Below, piece by piece: positions 45,729-55,034 of a stretch of 64,000 nucleotides of DNA. The notes below the pieces were generated by a model. The model saw nothing but the letters and a program-made list of their open reading frames with translations, did not search any database and was not told where the DNA came from. Source of the DNA: Prevotella sp. (GTDB lineage Bacteria; Bacteroidota; Bacteroidia; Bacteroidales; Bacteroidaceae); assembly GCA_024688365.1 (NCBI GenBank), contig JAILEG010000012.1:55032-119031 (forward strand), written 5' to 3'. A program made the translations under genes and the position numbers. Every line of letters begins with the position of its first letter. Within the stretch, counting starts at the first letter, position 1.

Positions 45729-45759
45729 CAAAATTAGCATTAAATAATGAGACTTCAAA
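45729..45759 (-). promoter_or_regulatory. Consensus promoter upstream of the HNH locus
   Basis: Minus strand TTTG (45759-45756), exactly 19 bases, TAATTTTG (45736-45729). The predicted start leaves 165 bases before the HNH ATG. Confidence 0.75.
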
Positions 45760-46617
45760 ATTTTCATACCCCTATCATAGCCGGCAAGTGTCAACAGGAG
45801 CAGCCCATAACATGCGCTGTGGTGAACTGCGACTCCTGCTTCTCTGTACCCTGGGGGTAACGAGCAGACAAAAACATCTGCCTCCATCCCGACAAAATGC
45901 CCCTGCAGAAGACACGGCTCTCCTCCAACTAACACCAAAAATAATGACACGTCCTTCCCCAAGGCTGCGATATTTGCCAGCAAGGACACCAACACCCTCA
46001 AATATCCAAATTACAGCTGCGCAAGCCATGCCCTGAAGAAGAGAGGAGGCCTCCGGCAAAAGGGATAACGACTACTGCTGACACCGACATCACCGCCACA
46101 CAAGCACGGAGACTGTCACAGCCTGACGGCCTTGATACTTTAGCTGCAATACTCCAGTACTTCCCGAGCAATACTTCAGTACTTCACATGAAGTATTCGT
46201 CAGCAAACCTACAGACAAGCACCGGACAGGACATTACTTCCTCTGCAATCTGAACCTTCCTGCCTCACTACACCTATGCTTTCAGCTGCCTCTGACTGCC
46301 CTCTGCAGGCTTCATTTTTCAGCAACCAACAGAGCAAACAGCATAGAAGCGGGCCTAAAACAGGCTTCTTCCACCATAAACTGACTGAACGACAGGTAGA
46401 GAGAACGTGCGGAAAGTGATTAAAACAGCCCTCTGTATCTCTAAAACAACTACAGAAAAAGAAGCTGGATATTGTCATTTTATTCAACAGAACAACCCTC
46501 CCTACACTGTAAAAGAGAATGAAGCACCGCCACATCACCTCCCTTTCCCCACCCTGTTATTCTTCCTTGACAGGCAGGAATATTGATAAATCATTCGTTT
46601 ATTACAATGAAATTCTG
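45760..46617. other. Gene-poor stretch around array D
   Basis: About 860 bases between divergent promoters. Several open frames on both strands lack starts, promoters or recognisable products. The only clear structure is the array at 46134-46197. This may be decayed accessory DNA. Confidence 0.45.
46134..46197. repeat. 22-bp-period palindromic array D (3 units)
   Basis: Units start at 46134, 46156 and 46178: GATACTTTAGCTGCAATACT, AGTACTTCCCGAGCAATACT and AGTACTTCACATGAAGTATT. Confidence 0.87.
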
Positions 46618-46625
46618 TATTTTTG
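46618..46625 (+). promoter_or_regulatory. -7 box of the DUF1599 operon
   Basis: TATTTTTG, 21 bases before the ATG at 46647; TTCG lies 20 bases upstream of the box. Confidence 0.55.
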
Positions 46626-46646
46626 CAGTCAAATCAAGATAAGATA

Positions 46647-47195
46647 ATGGCAAGTCCGACAACAAACACACAGCAGGAATTTCAGGATGTACTGGCAGAG
46701 TGCAGGACGCTCTTTGCCAAGAAGCTGCATGACTATGGTGCATCATGGCGCATCCTGCGCCCCTCATCACTCACTGACCAGCTCTTCATCAAAGCCAAGC
46801 GCATCCGCTCGCTGGAGATTACAGGTGAGAGTCTCGTTGGCGAGGGCATACGCCCAGAGTTCATTGCCCTGATCAACTACGGCGTGGTGGGGCTTATCCA
46901 GCTGGAGAAAGGATTTGTTGACAGCGTTGACTTGACTGCCGATGAGGCATTGGCACACTATGACCGCCACGTAAAGGAGGCTTACGAGCTGATGCTGAGG
47001 AAGAACCATGACTATGGAGAGGCTTGGAGAGACATGCGGGTCAGCAGCTATACCGACCTCATCCTCACCAAGATCGAGCGTGTCAAGGAGATAGAGGATC
47101 TCAACGGGGCTACTCTCGTGAGCGAGGGCATTGACGCCAACTATATGGACATCATCAACTACGCTGTTTTCGGAGCCATCAAGCTGCATGAGTAA
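46647..47195 (+). CDS. DUF1599 (nucleotide-modification-associated domain) protein
   Basis: 182 residues from ATG 46647; an in-frame ATG 24 bases earlier falls almost on the -7 box. The protein is an internal duplication: [27 protein letters not shown] (about 15-41) matches [27 protein letters not shown] (about 111-137), each followed by a RIRSLE / RVKEIE segment and a YGVVGLIQL / YAVFGAIKL helix. DUF1599 proteins are cytoplasmic and of unknown reaction. The doxX ATG overlaps its end by eight bases, so the two are translationally coupled. Confidence 0.85.
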   Translation: MASPTTNTQQEFQDVLAECRTLFAKKLHDYGASWRILRPSSLTDQLFIKAKRIRSLEITGESLVGEGIRPEFIALINYGVVGLIQLEKGFVDSVDLTADEALAHYDRHVKEAYELMLRKNHDYGEAWRDMRVSSYTDLILTKIERVKEIEDLNGATLVSEGIDANYMDIINYAVFGAIKLHE

Positions 47196-48546
47196 GACGA
47201 AACCGATACTGGTAAACATCTGCCGGGCACTGCTCGCCCTGACCTTCATCTTCTCGGGATTCGTCAAGGCGATTGACCCATTGGGAACACAGTACAAGAT
47301 AAGCGACTACCTGGAGGTGGTGCAGCTCTCAGCCTATGTCCCCGACTGGGTGCAGCTGATGCTTTCCGTGGGGTTGTCGGCGGTAGAGTTCACCTTGGGT
47401 GTGCTGCTCCTGCTTGCCATCCAACGGCGTGCCGTCAGCAAGATCGTACTGCTCTTCATGGTGGCGATGACTGCCGTGACGCTGTGGCTGGCCGTTGGTG
47501 AGCCAATACAGGACTGTGGCTGCTTTGGCGATGCTCTGCGCCTGACCAACATGCAGACCTTCCTGAAGAACATCATCCTGCTGGCAGCGGCTGTCGTACT
47601 GACACGCTGGCCGCTCTATCAGATACGCTTCATATCGAAGACCAACCAGTGGATAGCGTTCTACTTCACCATCATCTTCATCCTCACAGCATCCATACTG
47701 AGCCTATATCATCTTCCTATCTTCGACTTCCGCCCATACTACATAGGGCAGAATATCAAGAAAGGGATGGAGATTCCCAAAGGAGCCAGGCAGACAACCT
47801 ACAGGACAACCTTCATCTGCGAGCGGAATGGCATCACCAGGGAGTTCACAGAGAAAGACTATCCCTACAACGACTCCACATGGGTTTTCAAGGACACCCG
47901 CCAGGAAATACTGGAACAGGGCTACGAGCCACCCATCCACGACTTCTCCATCACCGATGAGAAAACCGGTGACGACCTTACTGACAGCATACTCACCAAG
48001 GATGGCTACACCTTCCTGCTCATTGCCCCCGTGCTGGAACGGGCTGACGACAGCAACTTCGGCGACATTGATGCCATCTATGAATATGCGAAGGAATATG
48101 GTTATGACTTCTACGGACTCACTGCCAGCACCGACAAGGCCGTCAGGCACTGGAGCGAGCTCACTGGGGCGGAATACCCATTCTACACCACTGACGGCAC
48201 AACGCTGAAGACCGTCATACGCAGCAATCCGGGACTGGTGCTGCTCTATAAGGGAACTATCATCAACAAATGGAGCCATAACGACCTGCCCAAGCCTGCT
48301 GAACTGAACGCACCCCTGTCGCTTATTGAGGCTGGACGCGAGCCGGAGGACAGCACATGGACGAAGATTGCGATGATCAGCATCTGTTACATCTTCCCCC
48401 TCTCCTTCCTCATTGCCGCCGACCGTATATGGGCATGGACCCGCTGGGTGAGGAAGCGCGAGGAATGGCTCAAGCAGAAAGAGGAATGGTTCAGACAAAA
48501 GGAACAGTCTAACAAATTATATCAACTTTTAAAACGTAAAAGACAA
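47188..48546 (+). CDS. DoxX-like membrane protein with thioredoxin-like domain, no stop before tpiA
   Basis: 453 codons from ATG 47188. Residues 1-145 form a four-helix DoxX/MauE-like module with [24 protein letters not shown] and the redox-type CGCFGDAL. A further helix (about 155-178) leads to a soluble domain (about 185-400) with a thioredoxin-like middle ([13 protein letters not shown]...[14 protein letters not shown]...[11 protein letters not shown]) lacking CxxC, then a last helix and the charged tail [13 protein letters not shown]. The frame continues with no stop straight into tpiA. DoxX next to DUF1599 and tpiA is usual in Bacteroidales, but as a separate gene. Confidence 0.8.
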
Positions 48547-49308
48547 ATGAGAAAGAAAATTGTAGCAGGCAACTGGAAAATGAACGAGAACCTGCAGGAA
48601 GGTGTTGCTCTGGCAAAAGAGATCAATGAGTCACTCAAGGCCGAGAAGCCAAACTGTGATGTAGTGATCTGCACACCATTCATCCACCTTGCAAGTGTCG
48701 CACAGGTATTGGACGCTGACCTCGTTGGCCTGGGAGCTGAGAACTGCGCTGACAAGGAGAAGGGTGCCTACACTGGCGAGGTTTCTGCCTCTATGGTCAA
48801 GAGTACTGGCGCACAATATGTAATCCTTGGCCACTCTGAGCGCCGCCAGTACTATGGCGAGACCGCTGAGATTCTGAAAGAGAAGGTACAGCTTGCGCTG
48901 GCTAATGGCCTGAAGGTCATCTTCTGCTGCGGTGAGACTTTGGAGGAGCGTGAGGCTGAGAAGCAGAACGAGGTGGTTAAGGCTGAGCTCGATGGCTCTG
49001 TATTCAATCTCTCTGCTGAGGAGTGGAAGAACATTATCCTTGCCTACGAGCCAATCTGGGCTATCGGTACTGGCAAGACCGCTACGTCTGACCAGGCGCA
49101 GGAAATGCTGGCTTACATCCGCTCTATCGTAGCTGAGAAGTACGGCAAGGAAGTTGCTGAGGAGACATCCATCCTCTACGGTGGCAGCTGCAAGGCAAGC
49201 AATGCTCCTGAACTGTTCTCCAAGCCTGACATTGACGGTGGCTTGATTGGTGGCGCCTCACTGAAGGCTGCTGACTTCAAGGGCATCATCGATGCTTGGA
49301 AGAAGTAA
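48547..49308 (+). CDS. tpiA: Triosephosphate isomerase
   Basis: 253 residues from ATG 48547 ([13 protein letters not shown]), the usual length. Motifs: AGNWKMN with catalytic Lys, GHSERR (His of the 95 position), [14 protein letters not shown] (catalytic Glu and loop 6) and YGGSCKASN. It interconverts dihydroxyacetone phosphate and glyceraldehyde 3-phosphate. The codons are more T-ending than those of the DoxX part, as in a highly expressed gene. The 35 bases before the ATG are AT-rich like a leader, yet remain open in frame from DoxX, so either a start here or a 706-residue fusion is possible. Confidence 0.97.
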   Translation: MRKKIVAGNWKMNENLQEGVALAKEINESLKAEKPNCDVVICTPFIHLASVAQVLDADLVGLGAENCADKEKGAYTGEVSASMVKSTGAQYVILGHSERRQYYGETAEILKEKVQLALANGLKVIFCCGETLEEREAEKQNEVVKAELDGSVFNLSAEEWKNIILAYEPIWAIGTGKTATSDQAQEMLAYIRSIVAEKYGKEVAEETSILYGGSCKASNAPELFSKPDIDGGLIGGASLKAADFKGIIDAWKK

Positions 49309-49381
49309 TCCGATTTTTATGCTTACCGATTCCACAGGTGCCAACAGGAGCCTGTGGAATCCCTTTCAAACAGATAACCAC

Positions 49382-50077
49382 ATGAGAAGATTCCTAACTG
49401 TCCTTGCCATCATGCTGACCGGCATCATGGCCGCCCATGCCCAAGGCTCGGTAACCGTCAGCCAAAGTGCAGAGATTGACGCACTTGTCAATGGCAAGAA
49501 GACCGCCAAGAAACCGGCTAAGGAGACAAGACAGAAGGTTGAGAATCAGAGACAGCCGTCACGTCAGACTACTTCCACGGCTGCCGCGCCCAAGAAACAG
49601 GACACCAAGGGACTGTATGTACCCAAACTGAACGAGCATCGCCCGGAGATCTCAAAGCCGGAGAACGTACAGCTACGGCCTATTCACCCCGTAAGGACCA
49701 AACTCGTAAAACGCTTAGTCAGAAGACCGCACGTCCCGACCGAGGACGAACTTGAAGGTACGCATCTTGTGACCAAACGCATAAAGAAGAGTGCTAAGAA
49801 GGTAAGAGGATTCCGTGTGCAGGTGTATAGCGGTGGTAACACCCGGACAGCACACCAGCAGGCTGACAAAGCCGGGCAGAAAGCCAAGCAGCTTTTTCCC
49901 ACACAGCCTGTCTATGTCCACTTCTATTCACCCCGCTGGATGTGCCTTGTGGGGAATTTCACCAGCTACAACGAAGCCCGGAAGGTAATGCGCACCCTGC
50001 GCAAGGAGGGCTACCCGCATGCCAATGTCATCCGTACTATGGTGACCGTGAAGACAACCGAATTCGTTGAAGAATAG
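49382..50077 (+). CDS. Periplasmic SPOR-domain protein
   Basis: 231 residues from ATG 49382 (MRRFLTVLAIMLTGIMAAHA), with a signal peptide of 20 residues; an earlier ATG at 49292 lies within tpiA. A basic Lys/Thr/Gln-rich middle (about 38-80) leads to a C-terminal SPOR-like repeat domain (about 150-225: GFRVQVYSGGNTRTAHQQAD...YVHFYSPRWMCLVGNFTSYNEARK). SPOR domains bind denuded septal glycan. It lies between tpiA and folE in the same direction, the usual order in Bacteroidales. Confidence 0.88.
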   Translation: MRRFLTVLAIMLTGIMAAHAQGSVTVSQSAEIDALVNGKKTAKKPAKETRQKVENQRQPSRQTTSTAAAPKKQDTKGLYVPKLNEHRPEISKPENVQLRPIHPVRTKLVKRLVRRPHVPTEDELEGTHLVTKRIKKSAKKVRGFRVQVYSGGNTRTAHQQADKAGQKAKQLFPTQPVYVHFYSPRWMCLVGNFTSYNEARKVMRTLRKEGYPHANVIRTMVTVKTTEFVEE

Positions 50078-50151
50078 ACGGTAACTGGCCCGTAAGCTGA
50101 TTATGGTCGATAGAGTATCATCCCACAACTGATAAAGAAAGACAATAAAGA

Positions 50152-50745
50152 ATGAATCCAGAGACTGAATTCCGCGAGGGACTTGACGAACTCGCCATAC
50201 ATTACAAGGAGGTTCTGAAACTGCTGGGCGAGAACCCAGAGCGGGAAGGACTGGAAAAGACTCCCATGCGTGTCGCCAAAGCCATGCAAGTGCTTACCCG
50301 TGGCTACACGCAGGACCCACACAAAGTGCTGACCGATGCCCTTTTTGCCGAGAAATATGACCAGATGGTTATTGTCAAGGACATTGATTTCTTCTCTATG
50401 TGCGAGCATCACATGCTGCCTTTCTATGGAAAAGCGCATGTGGCGTACATCCCGAACGGATATATCACGGGGCTGAGCAAGATTGCCCGGGTGGTTGACA
50501 TCTTCTCACACCGCCTACAGGTGCAGGAACGACTCACAGAGCAGGTCATGCAGTGCATCAATGACACGCTCCACCCACAAGGTGTCATGGTCGTCATTGA
50601 GGCAAAGCATATGTGCATGCAGATGCGTGGTGTGGAGAAACAGAACTCCATCACCACGACAAGTGCCTATAGCGGTGTCTTTGGGTCAAGCAAGACGCGC
50701 AGTGAGTTCATGAACCTGCTGCGTGGGGAGTCCAAGAGAATATAA
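50152..50745 (+). CDS. folE: GTP cyclohydrolase I
   Basis: 197 residues. It opens GTP to dihydroneopterin triphosphate, the first step of folate synthesis (folB and folK, also in this window, act later). Zinc and substrate residues are visible: [21 protein letters not shown] (Cys, His pair, about 83-103), [26 protein letters not shown], and the C-terminal [12 protein letters not shown] (third zinc Cys, catalytic His region). It follows the SPOR gene in a long same-strand run. Confidence 0.97.
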   Translation: MNPETEFREGLDELAIHYKEVLKLLGENPEREGLEKTPMRVAKAMQVLTRGYTQDPHKVLTDALFAEKYDQMVIVKDIDFFSMCEHHMLPFYGKAHVAYIPNGYITGLSKIARVVDIFSHRLQVQERLTEQVMQCINDTLHPQGVMVVIEAKHMCMQMRGVEKQNSITTTSAYSGVFGSSKTRSEFMNLLRGESKRI

Positions 50746-50780
50746 ACAAGAAATAACACAACTTAAAACAAATCACGACA

Positions 50781-51401
50781 ATGAAAAAGATGATGAAAGC
50801 AGCCTTTACGGCATTAGGCGCATTTGTAATGGTACTGTTCTTTACCGGCTGTTCAACCGACACGGACAATAACGAACAACATACGAAGACCATGGAACAG
50901 GTACTGAACAACATGGTTGGTACATATAAAGGCAGCTTTGGGTTCAACTACGGCTCAACCTCTGTAAACAATTGGACAACATCATGGACCATTAACAAAC
51001 AGCATGTCATAACCATAGAAAAGTTTCCTTATCCTACCTTGGCAAACGGAATAAGAAAAAGAAGTGGAGACCTGTATGATGCTTTACAGAATTTAGAGGA
51101 GAAGCCACTCACTATCGTCATCACGAATGTCGGACTGTCAGACAAATCTGCGGCGCTCTCCATAGCTCCGCAGATAAAGTTTACTGTTACCACCCCTGTG
51201 GGAACATACGAACTGGAAGGACAGATGAGCAACAACCTGCCTGTTATGAGCAACTATTATACCATCAGCACCTCCGCCATGGAGCTGGCCTTCAAGGTGG
51301 AGAAGCTGGTGAAAGTCGACAATGCTCATGGGACATCAGAAGTCCAAAGCGACTTTGACACCCCGATAACCTACAATCTCAGATCAACACAAAAGGACTG
51401 A
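50781..51401 (+). CDS. DUF4840-like lipoprotein
   Basis: 206 residues. Lipoprotein signal ends MVLFFTGC (Cys24). The mature part begins with a polar linker and contains MEQVLNNMVGTYKGSF, typical of the small family DUF4840 seen in Prevotella and Bacteroides, followed by a beta-rich region. Function unknown; probably outer-membrane attached. Its stop overlaps the xth start (TGATG), so the two are coupled. Confidence 0.7.
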   Translation: MKKMMKAAFTALGAFVMVLFFTGCSTDTDNNEQHTKTMEQVLNNMVGTYKGSFGFNYGSTSVNNWTTSWTINKQHVITIEKFPYPTLANGIRKRSGDLYDALQNLEEKPLTIVITNVGLSDKSAALSIAPQIKFTVTTPVGTYELEGQMSNNLPVMSNYYTISTSAMELAFKVEKLVKVDNAHGTSEVQSDFDTPITYNLRSTQKD

Positions 51402-52150
51402 TGAAACTGATTTCATGGAACGTGAACGGGCTGCGTGCCTGTGTAGGGAAAGGCTTCAAAGAGAGTTTTGAAGCCTTAGATGCTGACTTCTTCTGCCTGC
51501 AGGAGACAAAGATGCAGGCAGGACAGCTTGATATAAGCTTTCCCGGATATGAGTCTTACTGGAACTATGCCGACAAGAAAGGCTATTCCGGCACAGCCAT
51601 CTTCACCAAACATAAGCCCCTCAACGTGGCTTATGGCATCAATATCGACGAGCATGACCACGAGGGGCGGGTGATAACACTGGAGATGGACGATTTCTAT
51701 CTCGTTACCGTCTACACCCCGAACTCACAAGACGGACTGCGCCGGCTGGACTATCGCATGAAATGGGAGGACGACTTCCAGGCTTACCTGCACCAGCTGG
51801 ATGAGAAGAAGCCTGTCATCGTCTGTGGTGACATGAACGTGGCACATGAGGAAATTGACCTCAAGAATCCTAAAACCAATCACAAGAATGCCGGATTCAC
51901 CGATGAGGAAAGGCAGAAGATGACCCAACTGCTGGGCAATGGATTCACCGATACCTTCCGCACGCTCTATCCCGGGCAGGTCACTTACTCCTGGTGGTCT
52001 TACCGCTTCCATGCAAGGGAGAAGAACACAGGCTGGCGCATAGATTATTTCCTCATCTCCAACCGGCTGAAAGAACGGCTTGAAGATGCCAAGATTCACA
52101 CAGAGATAATGGGAAGCGACCACTGTCCCGTTGAAGTTGACTTGAAATAA
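51401..52150 (+). CDS. xth: Exodeoxyribonuclease III
   Basis: 249 residues, usual length. It is an AP endonuclease and 3' exonuclease of base-excision repair. Motifs: ISWNVNGLRA at 3-12, LQETK at 33-37 (catalytic Glu), GYSGTAIF, GDMNVAHEEIDL near 141-152 (Asp, Asn), WRIDYFLIS and SDHCPVE at the end (Asp-His). Coupled to the upstream lipoprotein gene and seven bases from the SGNH gene. Confidence 0.96.
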   Translation: MKLISWNVNGLRACVGKGFKESFEALDADFFCLQETKMQAGQLDISFPGYESYWNYADKKGYSGTAIFTKHKPLNVAYGINIDEHDHEGRVITLEMDDFYLVTVYTPNSQDGLRRLDYRMKWEDDFQAYLHQLDEKKPVIVCGDMNVAHEEIDLKNPKTNHKNAGFTDEERQKMTQLLGNGFTDTFRTLYPGQVTYSWWSYRFHAREKNTGWRIDYFLISNRLKERLEDAKIHTEIMGSDHCPVEVDLK

Positions 52151-52157
52151 ACAACGT

Positions 52158-52910
52158 ATGCGCGCCCAGATAAAAACATTACTGCTGATGGCTGCTGTCC
52201 TGGCAGCCATCGTCGTTTATGCCGTTATCCCCGAGAAGATGACGCTGGGCAGCATTACTATCAAGAAAATAAACCTCAGCGGCATCATCAGGAAAGAGAA
52301 GCCTGCCCCCGCGAAGCCAGAGACGAAGGACAAAAAGCCTGCCACAAGGCAGACGGTACTCTTCATTGGCGACTCGATGGTGGAGGGCCTGTCACGCCGT
52401 TTGGGTGACTATGCCGCAGAGAACGGTCACAAACTGTATACCATCATCTGGTACAGCTCATCCACCGAACGCTGGGGAACTACCCAAACCCTGGAGCATT
52501 TCATTGCCAAACACAAGCCAACGTATGTCATCATCTGCCTCGGCAGCAACGAACTGTTCATCAACGACCTTGCCAACAGGGCACAATACGTCCGTGATAT
52601 AGCTCTGAAATTAGCAGGGTTGCCGTTCGTCTGGATAAGTCCGGCCGACTGGAATGGCGACACGGGTATCAATGACATCATCAAAGAGAACATCGGACAG
52701 GACCACTTCTTCGACAGCCGTCACCTCAAGCTGGAACGGGGAAGCGACCACTATCACCCCACATGGGCTGCCGCAGCCTACTGGATGGATACTGCCGCCC
52801 ACTTCATTGCCAGTCCCGAGTGTGCCAACCCACTGCAGCTGAACAAGCCGAAAGCGCATCACAAGGCCACACTCACCACACTGCTGCAACCCAGCTTTGA
52901 AGGATATTAA
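52158..52910 (+). CDS. Secreted SGNH/GDSL hydrolase
   Basis: 250 residues with an N-terminal signal anchor (about 7-23). A Lys/Pro-rich linker (about 47-66) leads to an SGNH fold: block I VLFIGDSMVEGL (Ser at about 74), block III CLGSNELF (Gly, Asn, about 130-137) and block V DHYHP (Asp, His, about 208-212). Such proteins act as O-acetylesterases or acetyltransferases of surface glycans. It lies nine bases before an MBOAT gene, the classic pairing for extracytoplasmic polysaccharide O-acetylation. Confidence 0.85.
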   Translation: MRAQIKTLLLMAAVLAAIVVYAVIPEKMTLGSITIKKINLSGIIRKEKPAPAKPETKDKKPATRQTVLFIGDSMVEGLSRRLGDYAAENGHKLYTIIWYSSSTERWGTTQTLEHFIAKHKPTYVIICLGSNELFINDLANRAQYVRDIALKLAGLPFVWISPADWNGDTGINDIIKENIGQDHFFDSRHLKLERGSDHYHPTWAAAAYWMDTAAHFIASPECANPLQLNKPKAHHKATLTTLLQPSFEGY

Positions 52911-52919
52911 CACTAAGAC

Positions 52920-54398
52920 ATGACCGACATAGCACAGTTGTCAACCACCCTGCTTTCCTTCCTGTCCTCACCGGACAAGGGCTGGTCATTGTGTACACTG
53001 CCGTTCATGACCATCTTCCTCGTTTTCCTTGCCATCTACATTGGCATGAGCCGCTGTCGCCACACATGGATGAAGGGGTATGTCATTCTCTTCAGTCTCT
53101 TCTTCGCCTTCAAGGCCAATGGCATACTCATGCTTCTCCTGCCCCTCACCACCCTCGTCTCATGGTATCTCACCCGCTTCATGATGCGCTTACGCCGTGG
53201 AAAAGTACGCAAGACAGGCCTGATTATCATCATTCTGACCGAGCTGGCTCCCCTGGTCTATTACAAGTACACCAACTTCACCTTAGAGATACTACACGAG
53301 ATACTCCACAGTAACTTCTCCCCGATGGAGATTATTTTACCTGTAGGCATATCCTTTTACACCTTCCAAGCCATCAGCTACACCGTCGATATCTACAGGG
53401 AACGCTACCCAAAGGATGCAAGGCTGCTGGACTACAGTTTTTTCCTCACCTTCTTTCCGCTGCTCATCGCTGGCCCTATTACCCGTGCGGAAGTCCTTCT
53501 GCCACAGATACAGACACAAAGACCCGTCAGGAATGAGCTGGTCTACAAAGGCCTATGGCTCATTATATGTGGGCTGCTGAAGAAAGCGGTCGTTGCCGAC
53601 TATATAGCACAATACAACAATCTCATATTTGATGCCCCGTCGGCCGCAAGCGGATTTGGCGATTTGATGGGGGTTATCGGCTTCTCGCTCCAGATTTACT
53701 GTGATTTCTCTGGTTACAGCGACCTTGCCATCGGCACGGCAGCCCTCATGGGATTCGAGCTGCGTGACAACTTCAACTTCCCTTATCAGAGTCTGAACCT
53801 CACAGAGTTCTGGCACCGTTGGCACATAGCCCTCTCCACATGGTTCCGTGACTACCTTTACATACCGCTGGGGGGCAACCGTAAAGGGACAAGACGCACC
53901 TACCTCAACAGCTTCCTTGCCATGATTGTGGCCGGATTGTGGCACGGTGCCTCATGGATGTTCGTCGTGTGGGGCATTCTGCATGGAATCGGACTGGTCA
54001 TTCATAAGTTCTGTAAGAATAATGGACTGGAAAAGATTCCCAACACGCTCCCTGTCAAGTGCGTCAGCTGGCTGATAACCTTCAGCTATGTCTCCTTTGC
54101 ATGGATATTCTTCCGTGCCCACGATATTGATTCAGCCCTCATGCTGATCAGCAACATCGTCCAGTCCACAAGCCTGAACGATCTCTATCCATTTCTCATG
54201 GGATATCCTGTATGGCTGACGATGGTTCTCATCAGCCTGGAATTACATGCCATACGCGAGAAAGACTACCTTTGGCTGCAGGAAAAGTTCATCCGGTCAC
54301 CGTGGCCCGTCAAGCTGATTCTGTTCGCCATCGTTCTGCAACTGGTTATCAACTTCAGCCAGGACTCTATCCAGCCCTTCATCTATACCCGCTTCTGA
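52920..54398 (+). CDS. MBOAT O-acyltransferase (AlgI/DltB/PatA type)
   Basis: 492 residues with about 11 membrane segments. Family motifs: PVGISFYTFQAISYTVDIYR (about 140-160), YCDFSGYSDLAIGTAALMG (about 260-280), FWHRWHIALSTWFRDYLYIPLGGNR (about 298-322) and the catalytic-His segment GLWHGASWMFVVWG (about 340-353). It moves acyl, usually acetyl, groups across the membrane to a partner that modifies glycans. The SGNH protein just upstream is the likely partner; target polymer unknown. Confidence 0.93.
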   Translation: MTDIAQLSTTLLSFLSSPDKGWSLCTLPFMTIFLVFLAIYIGMSRCRHTWMKGYVILFSLFFAFKANGILMLLLPLTTLVSWYLTRFMMRLRRGKVRKTGLIIIILTELAPLVYYKYTNFTLEILHEILHSNFSPMEIILPVGISFYTFQAISYTVDIYRERYPKDARLLDYSFFLTFFPLLIAGPITRAEVLLPQIQTQRPVRNELVYKGLWLIICGLLKKAVVADYIAQYNNLIFDAPSAASGFGDLMGVIGFSLQIYCDFSGYSDLAIGTAALMGFELRDNFNFPYQSLNLTEFWHRWHIALSTWFRDYLYIPLGGNRKGTRRTYLNSFLAMIVAGLWHGASWMFVVWGILHGIGLVIHKFCKNNGLEKIPNTLPVKCVSWLITFSYVSFAWIFFRAHDIDSALMLISNIVQSTSLNDLYPFLMGYPVWLTMVLISLELHAIREKDYLWLQEKFIRSPWPVKLILFAIVLQLVINFSQDSIQPFIYTRF

Positions 54399-54545
54399 CA
54401 ATAGAAATCAGGTCGATACACAAGTTTTCTTGCCTTCTTCCCCATGCCCTGCTGGAAAGCAAGTACAGAAAAGGCAAAGAAAGCTGCACGCAAAGTATTG
54501 AAGCATTATCGCAAAGGCATCACACAGCGTCTCACAAAGTAATGC

Positions 54546-54609
54546 AGTACTTCTCGAAAAGTAGTAAAGTACTTCTCGAAAAGTAGTAGAGTACTTCTCG
54601 AAAAGTATT
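54546..54609. repeat. 22-bp-period palindromic array E (3 nearly identical units)
   Basis: Units start at 54546, 54568 and 54590. The first two are identical (AGTACTTCTCGAAAAGTAGT) and the third ends in ATT. This is the least diverged array and so may be the youngest. Lies between the ends of the MBOAT gene and the convergent MORN-like gene. Confidence 0.9.
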
Positions 54610-55034
54610 CCGACAGACAAAAGCCTCTTATTCCCATGTGACAGGTCAACCTGACCTGACAGCGCACTTATTGACAGCAGAGAAGCCAAGTCATTCACCT
54701 ACAGGCAAAATCTCTATGCAATCAACAGCATTAAACCATACCATCCGTCAACATCTTAGATACCCTCTACCAACATCCATCAATCAACATTCATCTCCAT
54801 CAATCAATACCCAATCCCCATAAACGCACAGCCCCCGGAAAGCTTCGCCAAGCTCCCGGGGACTATTTAAAATTGAGGATTTTACATTCTTTGCTGTATG
54901 AAGCAATATTTATCTCTTGGTCATAACACCGCATCTCACGACGCAATGAACACAGACCAGATTCTTAATTATAAACTTATGAGATCTATGAATGTCTGAA
55001 TTTTATTTACGTTAATGTCATCGGAACCAAATAT
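54610..55034. other. Intergenic region right of array E
   Basis: About 425 bases. Contains CATCAATCAA-type short direct repeats (about 54770-54815) and the hairpin at 54832-54861. No gene supported. Confidence 0.4.
54832..54861. terminator. GC-rich hairpin
   Basis: CCCCCGGAAAGCTT and AAGCTCCCGGGG pair with a bulge around CGCC, followed on the plus strand by ACTATTTAAAATT. It lies 430 bases past the MBOAT stop and could end read-through from either side. Confidence 0.5.

Noticed and set aside
45775..46059. Short overlapping open frames in the gene-poor stretch right of the HNH locus
   Set aside because: No consistent start, promoter or conserved motif; compositions look random.
47704..48498. 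Open frame antisense to the DoxX gene (264 codons)
   Set aside because: Lies within a coupled operon gene on the other strand, with no family features.
54770..54815. CATCAATCAA short repeats as part of the 22-bp family
   Set aside because: Spacing is irregular and units are not palindromic; treated as simple low-complexity DNA.
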